A stretch of 64,000 bases of DNA. Source: Thermoactinospora rubra (GTDB taxonomy: Bacteria; Actinomycetota; Actinomycetes; Streptosporangiales; Streptosporangiaceae). The stretch is taken from positions 1-64,000 of the forward strand of contig NZ_KZ084330.1 in the NCBI RefSeq assembly GCF_002093975.1. Direction: 5' to 3'. This document shows, piece by piece, positions 16,519-24,704 of the stretch. The number at the start of each line of letters is the position of its first letter. The stretch's first letter is position 1. The translations under genes and the position numbers were made by a program. The notes beneath the pieces were generated by a model. The model did no database searches. It was not told the DNA's origin and was given only the letters and a program-made list of their open reading frames with translations.

Positions 16519-16998
16519 TCACAGCCCCAGCCACGGGCCCCACAGCGGGATCCGCAGCTGAAGCCCGACGACGAAGATCAGTGTGGCGGCCACGGTCAGC
16601 CCGGCGGCCACGGCCACGGCCGTGAGCGGCCGCACGCGCGAGCTGGCCAGCGTGGTCAGCAGGGCGGTCACCGCCGAGGTCACGACGAATCCCAGGCCCC
16701 GCACGGTGAACCCGAAGAACAGGAGCGCGGCCACGATGAGGACGACCGCGCGCCAGGGGATCGGCCCGAACGAGATCACCTCGCCGGCGACGAGCCCCTT
16801 GACGACGATCGCCAGGCCCAGGGCGGCCACGATCGCGCCGACCAGCAGCGGGAAGGCGCCGGGGCCCATCCGCAGCGGGGTGCCCAGCTCGTAGCCGAGC
16901 GACCCCGCCACGAACGCGCCACCGATCAGGACGAAGATCATCCCGGCCAGGACGTCCGGGAGGGACCGGCGGCGCTCCACCTCAGGAGGCCTTGACAC
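16519..16998 (-). CDS. tctB: Tripartite tricarboxylate transporter small permease TctB
   Basis: The 159-residue protein has four hydrophobic segments, starting DVLAGMIFVLIGGAFVAGS, and the family motif PLRMGPGAFPLLVG. The GTG at 16998 overlaps the end of tctC by 17 bases; a second GTG at 16980 just after the tctC stop is possible. Neither has a clear ribosome site, so coupling is likely. It forms the membrane complex with TctA. Confidence 0.88.
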   Translation of the reverse strand: MSRPPEVERRRSLPDVLAGMIFVLIGGAFVAGSLGYELGTPLRMGPGAFPLLVGAIVAALGLAIVVKGLVAGEVISFGPIPWRAVVLIVAALLFFGFTVRGLGFVVTSAVTALLTTLASSRVRPLTAVAVAAGLTVAATLIFVVGLQLRIPLWGPWLGL

Positions 16999-18016
16999 CG
17001 GCGTCGGCGATGACCTTGGCCCAGGTTCGCAGCTGCTCTTCGAGCTTGGCCCGGTGCGCCTGCGGCGTGGCGTTCTCGGCCGGGACCGGCGCGGTGCCGA
17101 GCTTGGCCATCTGGTCGATGACCTTCTGGTCGGCCAGCGCCGCCTTCAGCGCCTCGGACAGCTTCTGCACGACGTCCTGCGGCGTGCCCTTGGGGACGTA
17201 GAGCCCGTGCCAGACGCTGACCTTGAGGTCGGGCAGCCCGGCCTCGGCGGTGGTGGGCACGTCGGGCAGGCTCTTGACCCGCTCCGGCGTGGTGACCGCG
17301 TACGCCTTCACCTCGCCCGCGGCGATCTGGCCGCTGGTGTTGGTCGTCTGGTCGCACATGAAGTCGACCTGGCCGCCGACGAGGTCGGTCAGCGCGGGGC
17401 CGGTGCCCTCGTAGGGAACCTCCTGGAGCTTGACGCCGGCGGCGGTCTGGAACAGCAGGCCGCACAGGTGGGACGCGGCGCCGATGCCGGCGTTGGCCAG
17501 CGTGACCTTGCCGGCGTTCGCCTTCACGTAGGTCACGAGGTCCTGGAGCGTCGCGGGCGGGAAGTCCTTGCGGGCGACGATCGTCATCGGCACCTCGGTG
17601 ACGAGCCCGACCGTCTCGAAGTCCTCCAGCGGCTTGTAGCCCAGGTTCTGGTACAGGGCCGGCGCCGTCGACATGCCGATGTGGTGCATGAGCACGGTGT
17701 AGCCGTCGGGCTTGGCCCGCGCGACCTCGCCGGCGCCGACCGTGCCGCCCGCTCCCTCGACGTTCTGGACGACGATCTTCCCGCCGAGCTTGGCGGCCAT
17801 CGGGTCGGCGATCATGCGGGTGACGGTGTCCGTCGGGCCGCCCGCGCTGAACGGGACGACGAAGGTGATGTTCTGGTCCGGGTAGCCGCCGGCCTGGCCC
17901 GTGCCGGTGGTGCCTCCGGTGGTGCCGCCGTTGCCGGAACAGGCGGCGGCGAGCGCGACGGCGCCGATCGCGGCGAGCATCCGCACGGCGGCCCGGTACC
18001 CGCTGGTCCTTGTCAT
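16982..18016 (-). CDS. tctC: Tripartite tricarboxylate transporter binding lipoprotein TctC (Bug family)
   Basis: The 344-residue extracytoplasmic binding protein has lipobox LAAAC (Cys26). The ATG at 18016 is chosen over an upstream start at 18082 because AGGAGG lies 8 bases before it. Bug-family marks are PDQNITFVVPFSAGGPTDTV, GAGGTVGAGEVARAKPDGYT and a late GLYVPKGTPQDVV. It delivers a carboxylate to TctAB. The divergent tctD starts 150 bases away, and the two promoters share a region with a 30-base-spaced direct repeat. Confidence 0.92.
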   Translation of the reverse strand: MTRTSGYRAAVRMLAAIGAVALAAACSGNGGTTGGTTGTGQAGGYPDQNITFVVPFSAGGPTDTVTRMIADPMAAKLGGKIVVQNVEGAGGTVGAGEVARAKPDGYTVLMHHIGMSTAPALYQNLGYKPLEDFETVGLVTEVPMTIVARKDFPPATLQDLVTYVKANAGKVTLANAGIGAASHLCGLLFQTAAGVKLQEVPYEGTGPALTDLVGGQVDFMCDQTTNTSGQIAAGEVKAYAVTTPERVKSLPDVPTTAEAGLPDLKVSVWHGLYVPKGTPQDVVQKLSEALKAALADQKVIDQMAKLGTAPVPAENATPQAHRAKLEEQLRTWAKVIADAGVKAS

Positions 18017-18076
18017 GGCGCGGCCTCCTCTCGGTGAGCGTGCGGCCTCAGTCTCGACCGGCGGGGGCGCGGACGG

Positions 18077-18127
18077 TGTCAAAGAAATCCCAAGGAATGC
18101 GCCGGATGTCAGAGAAACCCCAAGAAC
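18077..18127. promoter_or_regulatory. Direct repeat in the tctC-tctD intergenic region (candidate TctD sites)
   Basis: Two copies of TGTCARAGAAAYCCCAAGRA lie at 18077-18096 and 18107-18126, exactly 30 bases apart. OmpR-class response regulators such as TctD usually bind direct repeats, and this one lies between the transporter and regulator genes. The GAAA and CCCAAG cores stand out against the GC-rich background. Confidence 0.6.
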
Positions 18128-18165
18128 GGCTGACGCGAGCGTCGAGGCCGGCCGTACAATCCGGT

Positions 18166-18849
18166 ATGCGGATCACCATCATCGAAGATGACGACCGCGT
18201 GGCGCGGGGCCTGGTGACCGTCCTGGCCCAGGCGGGCTTCGAGGTCCACCGCATCGCCACCGCCGCCGAGGCCGTGCGCGCCACCCCGTCCGACGTGGTC
18301 CTCGTCGACCTGGGCCTGCCCGACGGCGACGGGCTCGACGTGATCCGCAGGCTGCGTGACCGCCCGGAGACCGCGGTCATCGCGGTGACCGCGCGCTCGG
18401 AGGAGCACGAGCGGGTCCGCGGCCTGCGCGCCGGCGCCGACGACTACATCGTCAAGCCGTTCGGCGTCCCGGAGCTGCTGGCCCGGATCGACGCCGTCCT
18501 GCGGCGCACCCGGGCGGCCCGCGCCCTGACCCACCCGGACGAGCCGCTCGTCCTCGGCCCGGTGCGGATCAGCGTCGGCACCCGCGAGGTCACCGTCGGC
18601 GGCACGCCGCTGACGCTGACCCGCAAGGAGTTCGATCTGCTCCTGCTGCTGGCGCGGCGGGCGCCGAACGTGGTGAGCCGCGACGTCATCCTCGACCAGA
18701 TCTGGGGCGCGACCTGGGAGTCCTCGAGCCGCACCCTGGACACCCACATCGCGGCGTTACGGCACAAGCTCGGGCCCGCCGTCCCCATCCGCACGATCCA
18801 CGGGGTCGGCTACCGGCTCGTGGCCGACGCGCCGGAGCCGACCGGCTGA
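18166..18849 (+). CDS. OmpR-family response regulator (TctD-like)
   Basis: The 227-residue protein has a receiver domain (1-115, acidic pocket EDDD at 7-10, phosphoacceptor Asp48 in LVDLGLPDG, Lys in IVKPFG). An OmpR winged helix follows (about 130-222, with LTRKEFDLLLLLARR and SRTLDTHIAALRHKLG). The ATG at 18166 begins the canonical MRITIIEDD. The kinase gene starts 7 bases after the stop. Position opposite tctCBA points to control of carboxylate uptake. Confidence 0.92.
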   Translation: MRITIIEDDDRVARGLVTVLAQAGFEVHRIATAAEAVRATPSDVVLVDLGLPDGDGLDVIRRLRDRPETAVIAVTARSEEHERVRGLRAGADDYIVKPFGVPELLARIDAVLRRTRAARALTHPDEPLVLGPVRISVGTREVTVGGTPLTLTRKEFDLLLLLARRAPNVVSRDVILDQIWGATWESSSRTLDTHIAALRHKLGPAVPIRTIHGVGYRLVADAPEPTG

Positions 18850-18855
18850 CCCGCC

Positions 18856-20334
18856 GTGCACCGCCGCCTGCTCGTCGTCCTGGTCCCCCTCGCGGTACTG
18901 CTGGTCGCCGCGCTCGGGGTGCCGCTCAGCGTCACCGTGGCCGAGCGGGAGATGCAGGAGACCTACGTCGACCGGCTCAACGACGTGGGCCGGTTCGCGT
19001 CGCTGGCCGAGACCGCGCTGTCGACCGGGCGGACCGCGGCGCTCCAGCAGGAGCTGGCGCGCTACCACGAGCTGTACGGCATCCCGGCCGCGGTGATCGA
19101 CACCTCGGGCAGGATCCTGCTCGGGCCGGCCGGCGCGTACGGCAAGGCGGCGCGGACCGAGCCGGCGCTGCCCCGGATCGTGACAGCGGCGCTGGCCGGG
19201 GGCAGATCCGAGCCGTCCGGGGAATGGGCACCGTGGGACGACTCCGCGCTCGTGGTCGCCGAGCCGGTCGGCCGGGACAGCCAGGTCGTCGGCGCGGTCG
19301 TGACGATCTCCGACCTGTCCAAGACGCGCCGCCGCATCCTCGTGCGCTGGGCCCAGCTCGCCGGGCTCGGGCTGTTGCCGCTGGTCGCGCTGGTGGCCGT
19401 CGCCTGGCCGGTGTCGGCCTGGGTGCTGCGGCCGGTGCGGGAGCTGGACGTGGCCAGCTCGCGGATCTCCCGGGGCGACCTCACGATCCGCGCGGACGCC
19501 GAGGCCGGCCCGGTCGAGCTGCGGCGGCTGGCGGAGTCGTTCAACATCATGATGGACGCGGTCGAGAACGCCGTGCAGCGGCAGCGGGCGTTCGTGTCCG
19601 ACGCCTCGCACCAGCTGCGCAATCCGCTGACCAGCCTCCGGCTCGCCGTGGAGAGCCTCGAACCCCACCTGCGCCCGACCGGCCAGGGGCGGCAGGCCTA
19701 CGACGTCGCCGTCGACGAGCTGAAGGCGATGCAGCGGCTGCTCAACTCGCTGCAGGCCAGCGCGCGGATGGAGAGCATACGGACGGCGTCGCCGGTGGAT
19801 CTCGACGCGGTGCTGGCGACCCGGGTGGACCGGTGGCGGGCCCTGACGGCGACGGCCGGGCAGACGCTGGCGGTCGACGTGCCGCCGGGGCTGCGGCTGC
19901 TTGAGCCGCCGGGCGGGCTGGGCAGCGTCCTGGACGAGCTGATCAGCAACGCGCTGCGGCTGTCGGACGCGCGGGTGGTGGAGGTGAGCGCCCGGGTGTT
20001 GCCCGGCGGCGCGGGCGCCGCAGACGGCGACGCCGCCGCGGGCGTGGTCGCGATCGCGGTCCGCGACGACGGCCAGGGGCTCGACCCGGCCGAGCGGGCC
20101 CAGGCGCTGCGGCGGTTCTGGCGGTCGCCGCGGCATCAGAACGTGCCGGGGACCGGCCTGGGGCTGGCGATCTGCGCCGACCTGGTCGGGGCGGCCGGGG
20201 GCGAGCTGCGGCTGGAGGAGGGGCTGCCGCGCCCGGACGGGTCCGGGCACGGGTTCTCCGCGGTGGTCGCGTTGCCCGTCGCTCCGGCCGGTCCGGCGCC
20301 GGGGCCCGGCTCTCCGGCTCCGCCGCAGTCCTGA
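18856..20334 (+). CDS. Sensor histidine kinase (TctE-like)
   Basis: The 492-residue membrane kinase has an N-terminal segment (about residues 5-27), an extracellular sensor loop, a second segment (about 165-190), a HAMP linker and the phosphoacceptor motif SDASHQLRNPLTSLRL (His near 252). The ATPase boxes are DELISNALRLSD, DDGQGLDP and GTGLGLAI. It starts at a GTG 7 bases after the regulator and ends 15 bases from the convergent TAXI gene. It should sense the carboxylate, perhaps with the adjacent binding protein. Confidence 0.92.
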   Translation: MHRRLLVVLVPLAVLLVAALGVPLSVTVAEREMQETYVDRLNDVGRFASLAETALSTGRTAALQQELARYHELYGIPAAVIDTSGRILLGPAGAYGKAARTEPALPRIVTAALAGGRSEPSGEWAPWDDSALVVAEPVGRDSQVVGAVVTISDLSKTRRRILVRWAQLAGLGLLPLVALVAVAWPVSAWVLRPVRELDVASSRISRGDLTIRADAEAGPVELRRLAESFNIMMDAVENAVQRQRAFVSDASHQLRNPLTSLRLAVESLEPHLRPTGQGRQAYDVAVDELKAMQRLLNSLQASARMESIRTASPVDLDAVLATRVDRWRALTATAGQTLAVDVPPGLRLLEPPGGLGSVLDELISNALRLSDARVVEVSARVLPGGAGAADGDAAAGVVAIAVRDDGQGLDPAERAQALRRFWRSPRHQNVPGTGLGLAICADLVGAAGGELRLEEGLPRPDGSGHGFSAVVALPVAPAGPAPGPGSPAPPQS

Positions 20335-20348
20335 GTCAGCGTCTCGGA

Positions 20349-21308
20349 TCAGCGCTTGTGGTCGCGGAACCAGGCGGCCGCGCCGGGGTGGAGCGGGACC
20401 GACGCGGTGGAGATCCCCGTGCGCACGTTGATCCGCCACGCTTCGGGAACGGCTTCGGCGCCGCCGCCTCCGGCGGAGGTGATCGTGCCGGTGTGCGTGA
20501 AGATCGTGTCGGTGATGGCGTAGACCAGGTTCTCGGGCAGGTCATCGCGCGCGAGAAGCACGTTCGGCACGGCGACGGTGCGGGTGGCCGGGACGCCGGC
20601 GTAGGCGGTCGCGGGGATCATGGCCGGCGTGTAGGGACCCGCGAACGCCGAGAACAGCGCGTCCGCCTGCGCCTCCAGCGGGATCAACCGGATCGGGTGC
20701 CGCTGCGCCAGCTCCGTGATGGCGGGCGTCGGGACCCCGGTCAGGGAGAACATCGCGTCTATCTCGCCGTCGCGCAGCGCCGCCGCCGACTCGGCCTGGC
20801 TGAGGTACCGGCCGTCGACCTTCACCCGGCCGAGCTCCAGCACCCGCAGCGAGGTGAACTCGGTGCCCGAGTCGCGGGCGCCGAGGGACGTGCGCCTGCC
20901 CTCCAGGTCCCGCAGCTCGCGAATCGCCGAACCGGCCATGACCACGAGATGCAGGTGGCTGTCGTAGAGGCGGCAGATCGCCGACAGCCCCTCGGGCGCC
21001 CTGCCGTCCGTCGTGATCAGCGCGTCCAGGCTCGTCAGCCCGAGGTGCACCTCGCCGGCCAGCAGCATCCGGATGTTGTCGGTGGACGCCCCGCTCGGCA
21101 CGGTGACCACGGTGGCCCCGGGCACCTGCTCGGTGATGTGCTCGGCCAGCGAGCCGCCGATGCGCCGGTACACCGCCCCCTCAGGGCCGGTGGCCAGCCG
21201 CAGGCGGACCTCGCCGATCTCGGGCCGCCGCGAGCATCCCGCGATCAGCGCTCCGGCGGCCAGGAGCACCGCCCGCCGGCTGAGCCGTCGCAGCGGGGTC
21301 GGCGTCAT
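20349..21308 (-). CDS. TAXI family TRAP-type solute-binding lipoprotein
   Basis: The 319-residue lipoprotein has lipobox LIAGC (Cys25). The fold starts VRLRLATGPEGAVYRRIGGSLAEHI and continues with STDNIRMLLAGEVHLGLTSLDA, as in TAXI-type binding proteins. No TRAP membrane subunit is nearby. It ends 15 bases from the kinase stop on the opposite strand. In other bacteria similar lone binding proteins sit beside TctDE-like systems, so it may be a sensor accessory rather than an importer component. That role is inference. Confidence 0.87.
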   Translation of the reverse strand: MTPTPLRRLSRRAVLLAAGALIAGCSRRPEIGEVRLRLATGPEGAVYRRIGGSLAEHITEQVPGATVVTVPSGASTDNIRMLLAGEVHLGLTSLDALITTDGRAPEGLSAICRLYDSHLHLVVMAGSAIRELRDLEGRRTSLGARDSGTEFTSLRVLELGRVKVDGRYLSQAESAAALRDGEIDAMFSLTGVPTPAITELAQRHPIRLIPLEAQADALFSAFAGPYTPAMIPATAYAGVPATRTVAVPNVLLARDDLPENLVYAITDTIFTHTGTITSAGGGGAEAVPEAWRINVRTGISTASVPLHPGAAAWFRDHKR

Positions 21309-21414
21309 GCCGCGATGATACGGACGGGGGCCGCCGGTGACATCAGGCCGGTGACATCAGCCTGGTCTTGCCGACCCCGTTGGCCTTGCCGTACGGCCGG
21401 AGGGCTCGTCGCGC

Positions 21415-21425
21415 TGAAAGTTTCA
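21415..21425. promoter_or_regulatory. Palindrome TGAAAGTTTCA upstream of the pectate lyase gene
   Basis: This 11-base perfect palindrome (arms TGAAA/TTTCA around G) lies about 230 bases upstream of the pectate lyase start. GAAA-N-TTTC boxes are known in LacI-family control of plant-polymer enzymes in actinomycetes. It could be a second regulatory input or coincidence. Confidence 0.35.
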
Positions 21426-21499
21426 CCGGCCGTCGCGGGGCCCATAGACCCCTGGCCAGCGGGGATGCGGTCGGGCCCGGCGGGTGGGCGGCGCCGGCA

Positions 21500-21528
21500 T
21501 TGACGCTTGGAAAGCGCTTTCCTAAGGT
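21500..21528 (+). promoter_or_regulatory. LacI-type operator inside a sigma-70-like promoter
   Basis: TTGACG (21500-21505) and TAAGGT (21523-21528) are spaced by 17 bases. Between them lies the perfect 14-base palindrome GGAAAGCGCTTTCC (21509-21522), a classic LacI-family operator. Binding there would block RNA polymerase. No lacI gene is in the window. The palindrome extends weakly to TTGGAAAGCGCTTTCCTAA. Confidence 0.75.
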
Positions 21529-21652
21529 GGGCTTGGTTACGTCGACGCTTCCATGCTTTGCCCGGGCAAGGACACCAGGCGATCTCATGCGCGGCGTCGT
21601 GGCGCCGGAAGACGCGCCCGCGCCGCCGTACCGACACCAGTGGAGAAGGATG

Positions 21653-23044
21653 ATGCGTCCCACAGCCGTCCTCGCGTGCGCCGGCCTGTTAGCCGGCGTG
21701 CTCGTCGCCCTGCCCTCGTCGGCCGCGCACGCCGCGCCGACGCGGTATGAGGCCGAGACCTCGCCCGCGGTCTGCAGCGGCACCATCGACAGCAACCATT
21801 CCGGGTACTCGGGCAGCGGGTTCTGCAACGGCGCCAACGCCACCGGCGCCTACGCCCAGTTCACCGTCAACGCGGGCGCGGCCGGCACCGCCACGCTCAG
21901 CGTGCGGTTCGCCAACGGAACCACGACCGCCCGGCCCGCCGACCTGATCGTCAACGGCGCCACCGTCCAGAATGTCTCGTTCGAGCCCACCGGCGCGTGG
22001 AACACCTGGGCCACCAAGACGCTGACCGTGTCGGTGAACGCGGGCGGCAACACCGTCCGGCTCAACCCGACCGCCTCGGGCGGCCTGCCCAACATCGACT
22101 ACGTCGACTTCGAGGCGGGCGGCACCACGCCGCCGCCCCCGCCACCGGGCGGCATCGTCGGCTGGGCCACGCAGGGCGGCGGCACGACCGGCGGCGCGGG
22201 CGGGCCCACGGTCACCGTGTCCGCCTTCGCCGACTTCCGGACCCAGGCACAGAGCTCCGGCGCCAAGACGATCCTGGTCAACGGCATGCTCAGCGGCTCG
22301 GGCACGATCGAGATCGCGGCCGACAAGACGATCCGGGGCGTCGGCGCGAACTCCGGGATCTCCGGAACCACCCTCAACATCGAGGACATGCACCCGGCCA
22401 ACGTGATCATCCAGAACATGAACATCCGCGGGGTGCCCGGCAACGACGCCATCCAGATCGAGAACGCCACCCACGTCTGGATCGACCACAACACCATGTC
22501 CAGCACCATCGAGAGCGACCCCGACTACTACGACGGCATGCTGGACTGCACCCACGCCTGCGACTACGTCACCGTGTCGTGGAACGTCATCCGCAACCAC
22601 TGGAAGACCTCGCTGGTCGGCCACTCCGACGGCAACGCCGGCGAGGACCGCGGCCACCTGAGGATCACCTACCACCACAACTGGTTCGACACGACCTTCG
22701 AACGCAGCCCGCGGGTGCGCTTCGGCGAGACGGTCCACGTGTTCAACAACTACTACTCCAACATCCGGCGCAACTCCTCGTCGTACGCCATCGCCTCCAC
22801 CATGGACGCCGGGCTGCTCGTCGAGGGCAACGTGTTCGAGAACGTGCAGCAGGCGTGCTGGTCGGCCAGCGGCTACGCGGACTCCGATCCCGGACGGCTG
22901 GTCGCGCGAGGCAACCTGCTGACCAATTCCGGCCCGTGCGAGACCAACGGCTCGGTGGCCGCGGTTCCCTACGGTTACACCGTGGAGAACGTCGGCACCG
23001 TGAAGTCCTCCGTCATGGCGGGCGCGGGCGCCGGCAAGCTGTGA
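21653..23044 (+). CDS. Secreted pectate lyase (PL1) with N-terminal carbohydrate-binding module
   Basis: The 463-residue protein begins with a signal peptide ending SSAAHA. A CBM35/CBM6-like module spans about 28-155 (RYEAETSPAV, then NIDYVDFEAG), followed by a proline linker and a PL1 beta-helix (about 165-463). The lyase marks are VWIDHNTMS, DGMLDCTHACDYVTVSW, WKTSLVGHSD and FERSPRVRFGETVHVFNNYY. It cleaves polygalacturonate by elimination outside the cell. The second of two adjacent ATGs is used because GGAG lies 7 bases before it. A LacI operator controls the promoter. Confidence 0.93.
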   Translation: MRPTAVLACAGLLAGVLVALPSSAAHAAPTRYEAETSPAVCSGTIDSNHSGYSGSGFCNGANATGAYAQFTVNAGAAGTATLSVRFANGTTTARPADLIVNGATVQNVSFEPTGAWNTWATKTLTVSVNAGGNTVRLNPTASGGLPNIDYVDFEAGGTTPPPPPPGGIVGWATQGGGTTGGAGGPTVTVSAFADFRTQAQSSGAKTILVNGMLSGSGTIEIAADKTIRGVGANSGISGTTLNIEDMHPANVIIQNMNIRGVPGNDAIQIENATHVWIDHNTMSSTIESDPDYYDGMLDCTHACDYVTVSWNVIRNHWKTSLVGHSDGNAGEDRGHLRITYHHNWFDTTFERSPRVRFGETVHVFNNYYSNIRRNSSSYAIASTMDAGLLVEGNVFENVQQACWSASGYADSDPGRLVARGNLLTNSGPCETNGSVAAVPYGYTVENVGTVKSSVMAGAGAGKL

Positions 23045-23066
23045 CGGCGCTCCGGGGTGAGGCGCA

Positions 23067-23110
23067 GGCGGCGGCCTGCGGCCGGTGTCGGCCGGTCGCA
23101 GGCCGCCGCG
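23067..23110 (+). terminator. Hairpin between convergent pectate lyase and DUF1062 genes
   Basis: Arms at 23067-23085 and 23092-23110 pair over about 19 bases with few mismatches, around a 6-base loop. There is no long T-run, so it is a GC-type bidirectional terminator candidate. Confidence 0.5.
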
Positions 23111-23131
23111 GCTTCGCCCGCCCGGGCTGGA

Positions 23132-23740
23132 TCAGGGCTCAGGCGGCTGCTCGTCTCCGGCCTGGGCCTGATGGCCGGGGAAGACGACGAAGCCGAAACC
23201 TGTCGTCGTCCTGCGGTTGAGGGGGACGTCGCACTTGATCCGGTGCCTGACGTCGCCGCGGCTGATGCCGAGGCCGTGGGCGATCAGCCGTTCCGGGCGG
23301 ACGGGGACGGGGTCGTGGAACCCGACCTCCACCCGGAACGGCCAGCCGGTGTCCGCGGGCGGATCCGGTGGCGTGTGCAGGCGCCACGCGCCCGTCCAGT
23401 CGAGGGCGAACCGGTTGCGCCGGGCGACCAGCGGGTCCAGGAGCGTCTGGGCGACGAGCGCCGGATCGTTGGTCTCGAACGCGTGAAGCCGGTCGGGGGC
23501 GACGGACCGCACCGGGACCCGCTCGCGTACGGCGATCTTCGAGGTGTGGCCGCAGGAGACGCAGTGGACGAGGAGCCACACGTCCAGCAGCTTGCCGTTG
23601 GCGTTCACCCGGAACTTGCCCTCCTCGGCGGTGGCCACCGCCGATCCGCACTCCAGGCAGCGGAGGGAGAGCAGGGGCAGGCGGGTCCGCCGCACCGCCC
23701 AGGACAGCACGACATGACCTTTATGAGGTTGTGAAGACAT
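23132..23740 (-). CDS. DUF1062 domain-containing protein
   Basis: The 202-residue protein has two CxxC knuckles (SLRCLECGSAV and LVHCVSCGHTSK) enclosing KFRVNANGKLLDVWLL. This is the N-terminal pattern of DUF1062 proteins and is probably a zinc ribbon. The rest is soluble with no membrane segments. Function is unknown. It stands alone, convergent to the pectate lyase gene. The 380 bases upstream (23741-24122) contain no gene I can support, only the regulatory palindrome listed separately. Confidence 0.75.
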   Translation of the reverse strand: MSSQPHKGHVVLSWAVRRTRLPLLSLRCLECGSAVATAEEGKFRVNANGKLLDVWLLVHCVSCGHTSKIAVRERVPVRSVAPDRLHAFETNDPALVAQTLLDPLVARRNRFALDWTGAWRLHTPPDPPADTGWPFRVEVGFHDPVPVRPERLIAHGLGISRGDVRHRIKCDVPLNRRTTTGFGFVVFPGHQAQAGDEQPPEP

Positions 23741-24091
23741 GGTCTCTCTAGGGCCTGACGAAAGGCCGTCACGCGACGGCCGGAAACGCTGAAGAGCCGG
23801 GACGTCCCGGCAAGGCCGACGGCGGCGGCGCGCCGGACCGGGGACGGCCCGGCGGCGCCGGCGGGGTCGGCGACGAAGCGCTACGGAAGGTGTCAGGCCA
23901 AGAGAGCAGGCGGGGTCACGCGGTGGTCCTCACGACGGATTCGGCGATGCCGGTCGCAAGTTACGGGGCCGCCCGCGGGACCGCAATCCATTTATCCGCC
24001 CGCGGGCATCCGGGTAAAAGCCCGGTCCTGACCGTGCCCGCCACCTTGACCCGGCCGCGCCGGGCGGGTCACGATGCCGATACGGCAAGAA

Positions 24092-24108
24092 ACTTAGGAC
24101 TCCTAAGT
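24092..24108. promoter_or_regulatory. 17-bp perfect palindrome upstream of the protoglobin-MarR operon
   Basis: ACTTAGGACTCCTAAGT has 8-base arms around a central C and ends 15 bases before the protoglobin ATG, overlapping the region of the ribosome site AGGAGGG. This is the typical size and position of an autoregulatory MarR operator, and a MarR protein is the second gene of the operon. Confidence 0.75.
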
Positions 24109-24122
24109 AAAGGAGGGCGGCC

Positions 24123-24704
24123 ATGACGGCGACGATCCCGGGCTACCTGTACGGCGAGGCGGACCGATCCCCGGTCACGCTGGAGGAGCTGGCCGACCTG
24201 CGCGCGAGCGTGCTGCTCGGGCCGGAGGACGAGCAGGCGCTGCGGCTGGCCGGCGACGTGCTGGAGGACCAGGTGGAGGACGTCCTGGACGTGTGGTACG
24301 GGTTCGTCGGCGCGAACCCCCACCTGCTGGCGGTGTTCGCCACCGCCGACGGCAAGCCGGACGGGCACTACCTCGACCGCGTCCGTGCCCGGTTCGGGCA
24401 GTGGATCCTCGACACCTGCCGCCGGCCGTACGACCAGGCGTGGCTGGACTACCAGCACGAGATCGGCCTGCGCCACACCACCGCCAAGAAGAACGGCACC
24501 GACCAGGCCGACGCCGCGCCGTACGTGCCGCTCCGCCACGTCATCGCGCTGATCTACCCGATCACCGCCACGATCCGCCCGTTCCTGGAGCGCAAGGGCC
24601 ACTCGCCGGAGCAGGTGGAGGCGATGTTCCAGGCCTGGTTCAAGGCCGTCGTGCTGCAGGTCGCCCTGTGGTCGCGCGCCTACGCTGATGTCCGTGAATG
24701 GTGA
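24123..24704 (+). CDS. Protoglobin
   Basis: This 193-residue single-domain heme protein has the Pgb pattern: IPGYLYG at the N-terminus, LTLEELADLRASVLLG-like pre-helix, and DYQHEIGLRHT near residues 109-119 carrying the proximal His region. A hydrophobic helix LRHVIALIYPITATIRPFL follows. Protoglobins bind O2, CO and NO and may sense or detoxify them. It has a strong ribosome site, sits behind a 17-base palindrome and overlaps the MarR gene by 17 bases, so a gas- or redox-responsive operon is likely. Confidence 0.88.
   Translation: MTATIPGYLYGEADRSPVTLEELADLRASVLLGPEDEQALRLAGDVLEDQVEDVLDVWYGFVGANPHLLAVFATADGKPDGHYLDRVRARFGQWILDTCRRPYDQAWLDYQHEIGLRHTTAKKNGTDQADAAPYVPLRHVIALIYPITATIRPFLERKGHSPEQVEAMFQAWFKAVVLQVALWSRAYADVREW

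Noticed and set aside
23741..24126. Small open frames in the protoglobin upstream region
   Set aside because: They have Arg/Pro-rich composition, no ribosome sites and cover a region that is better explained as promoter with a palindrome.
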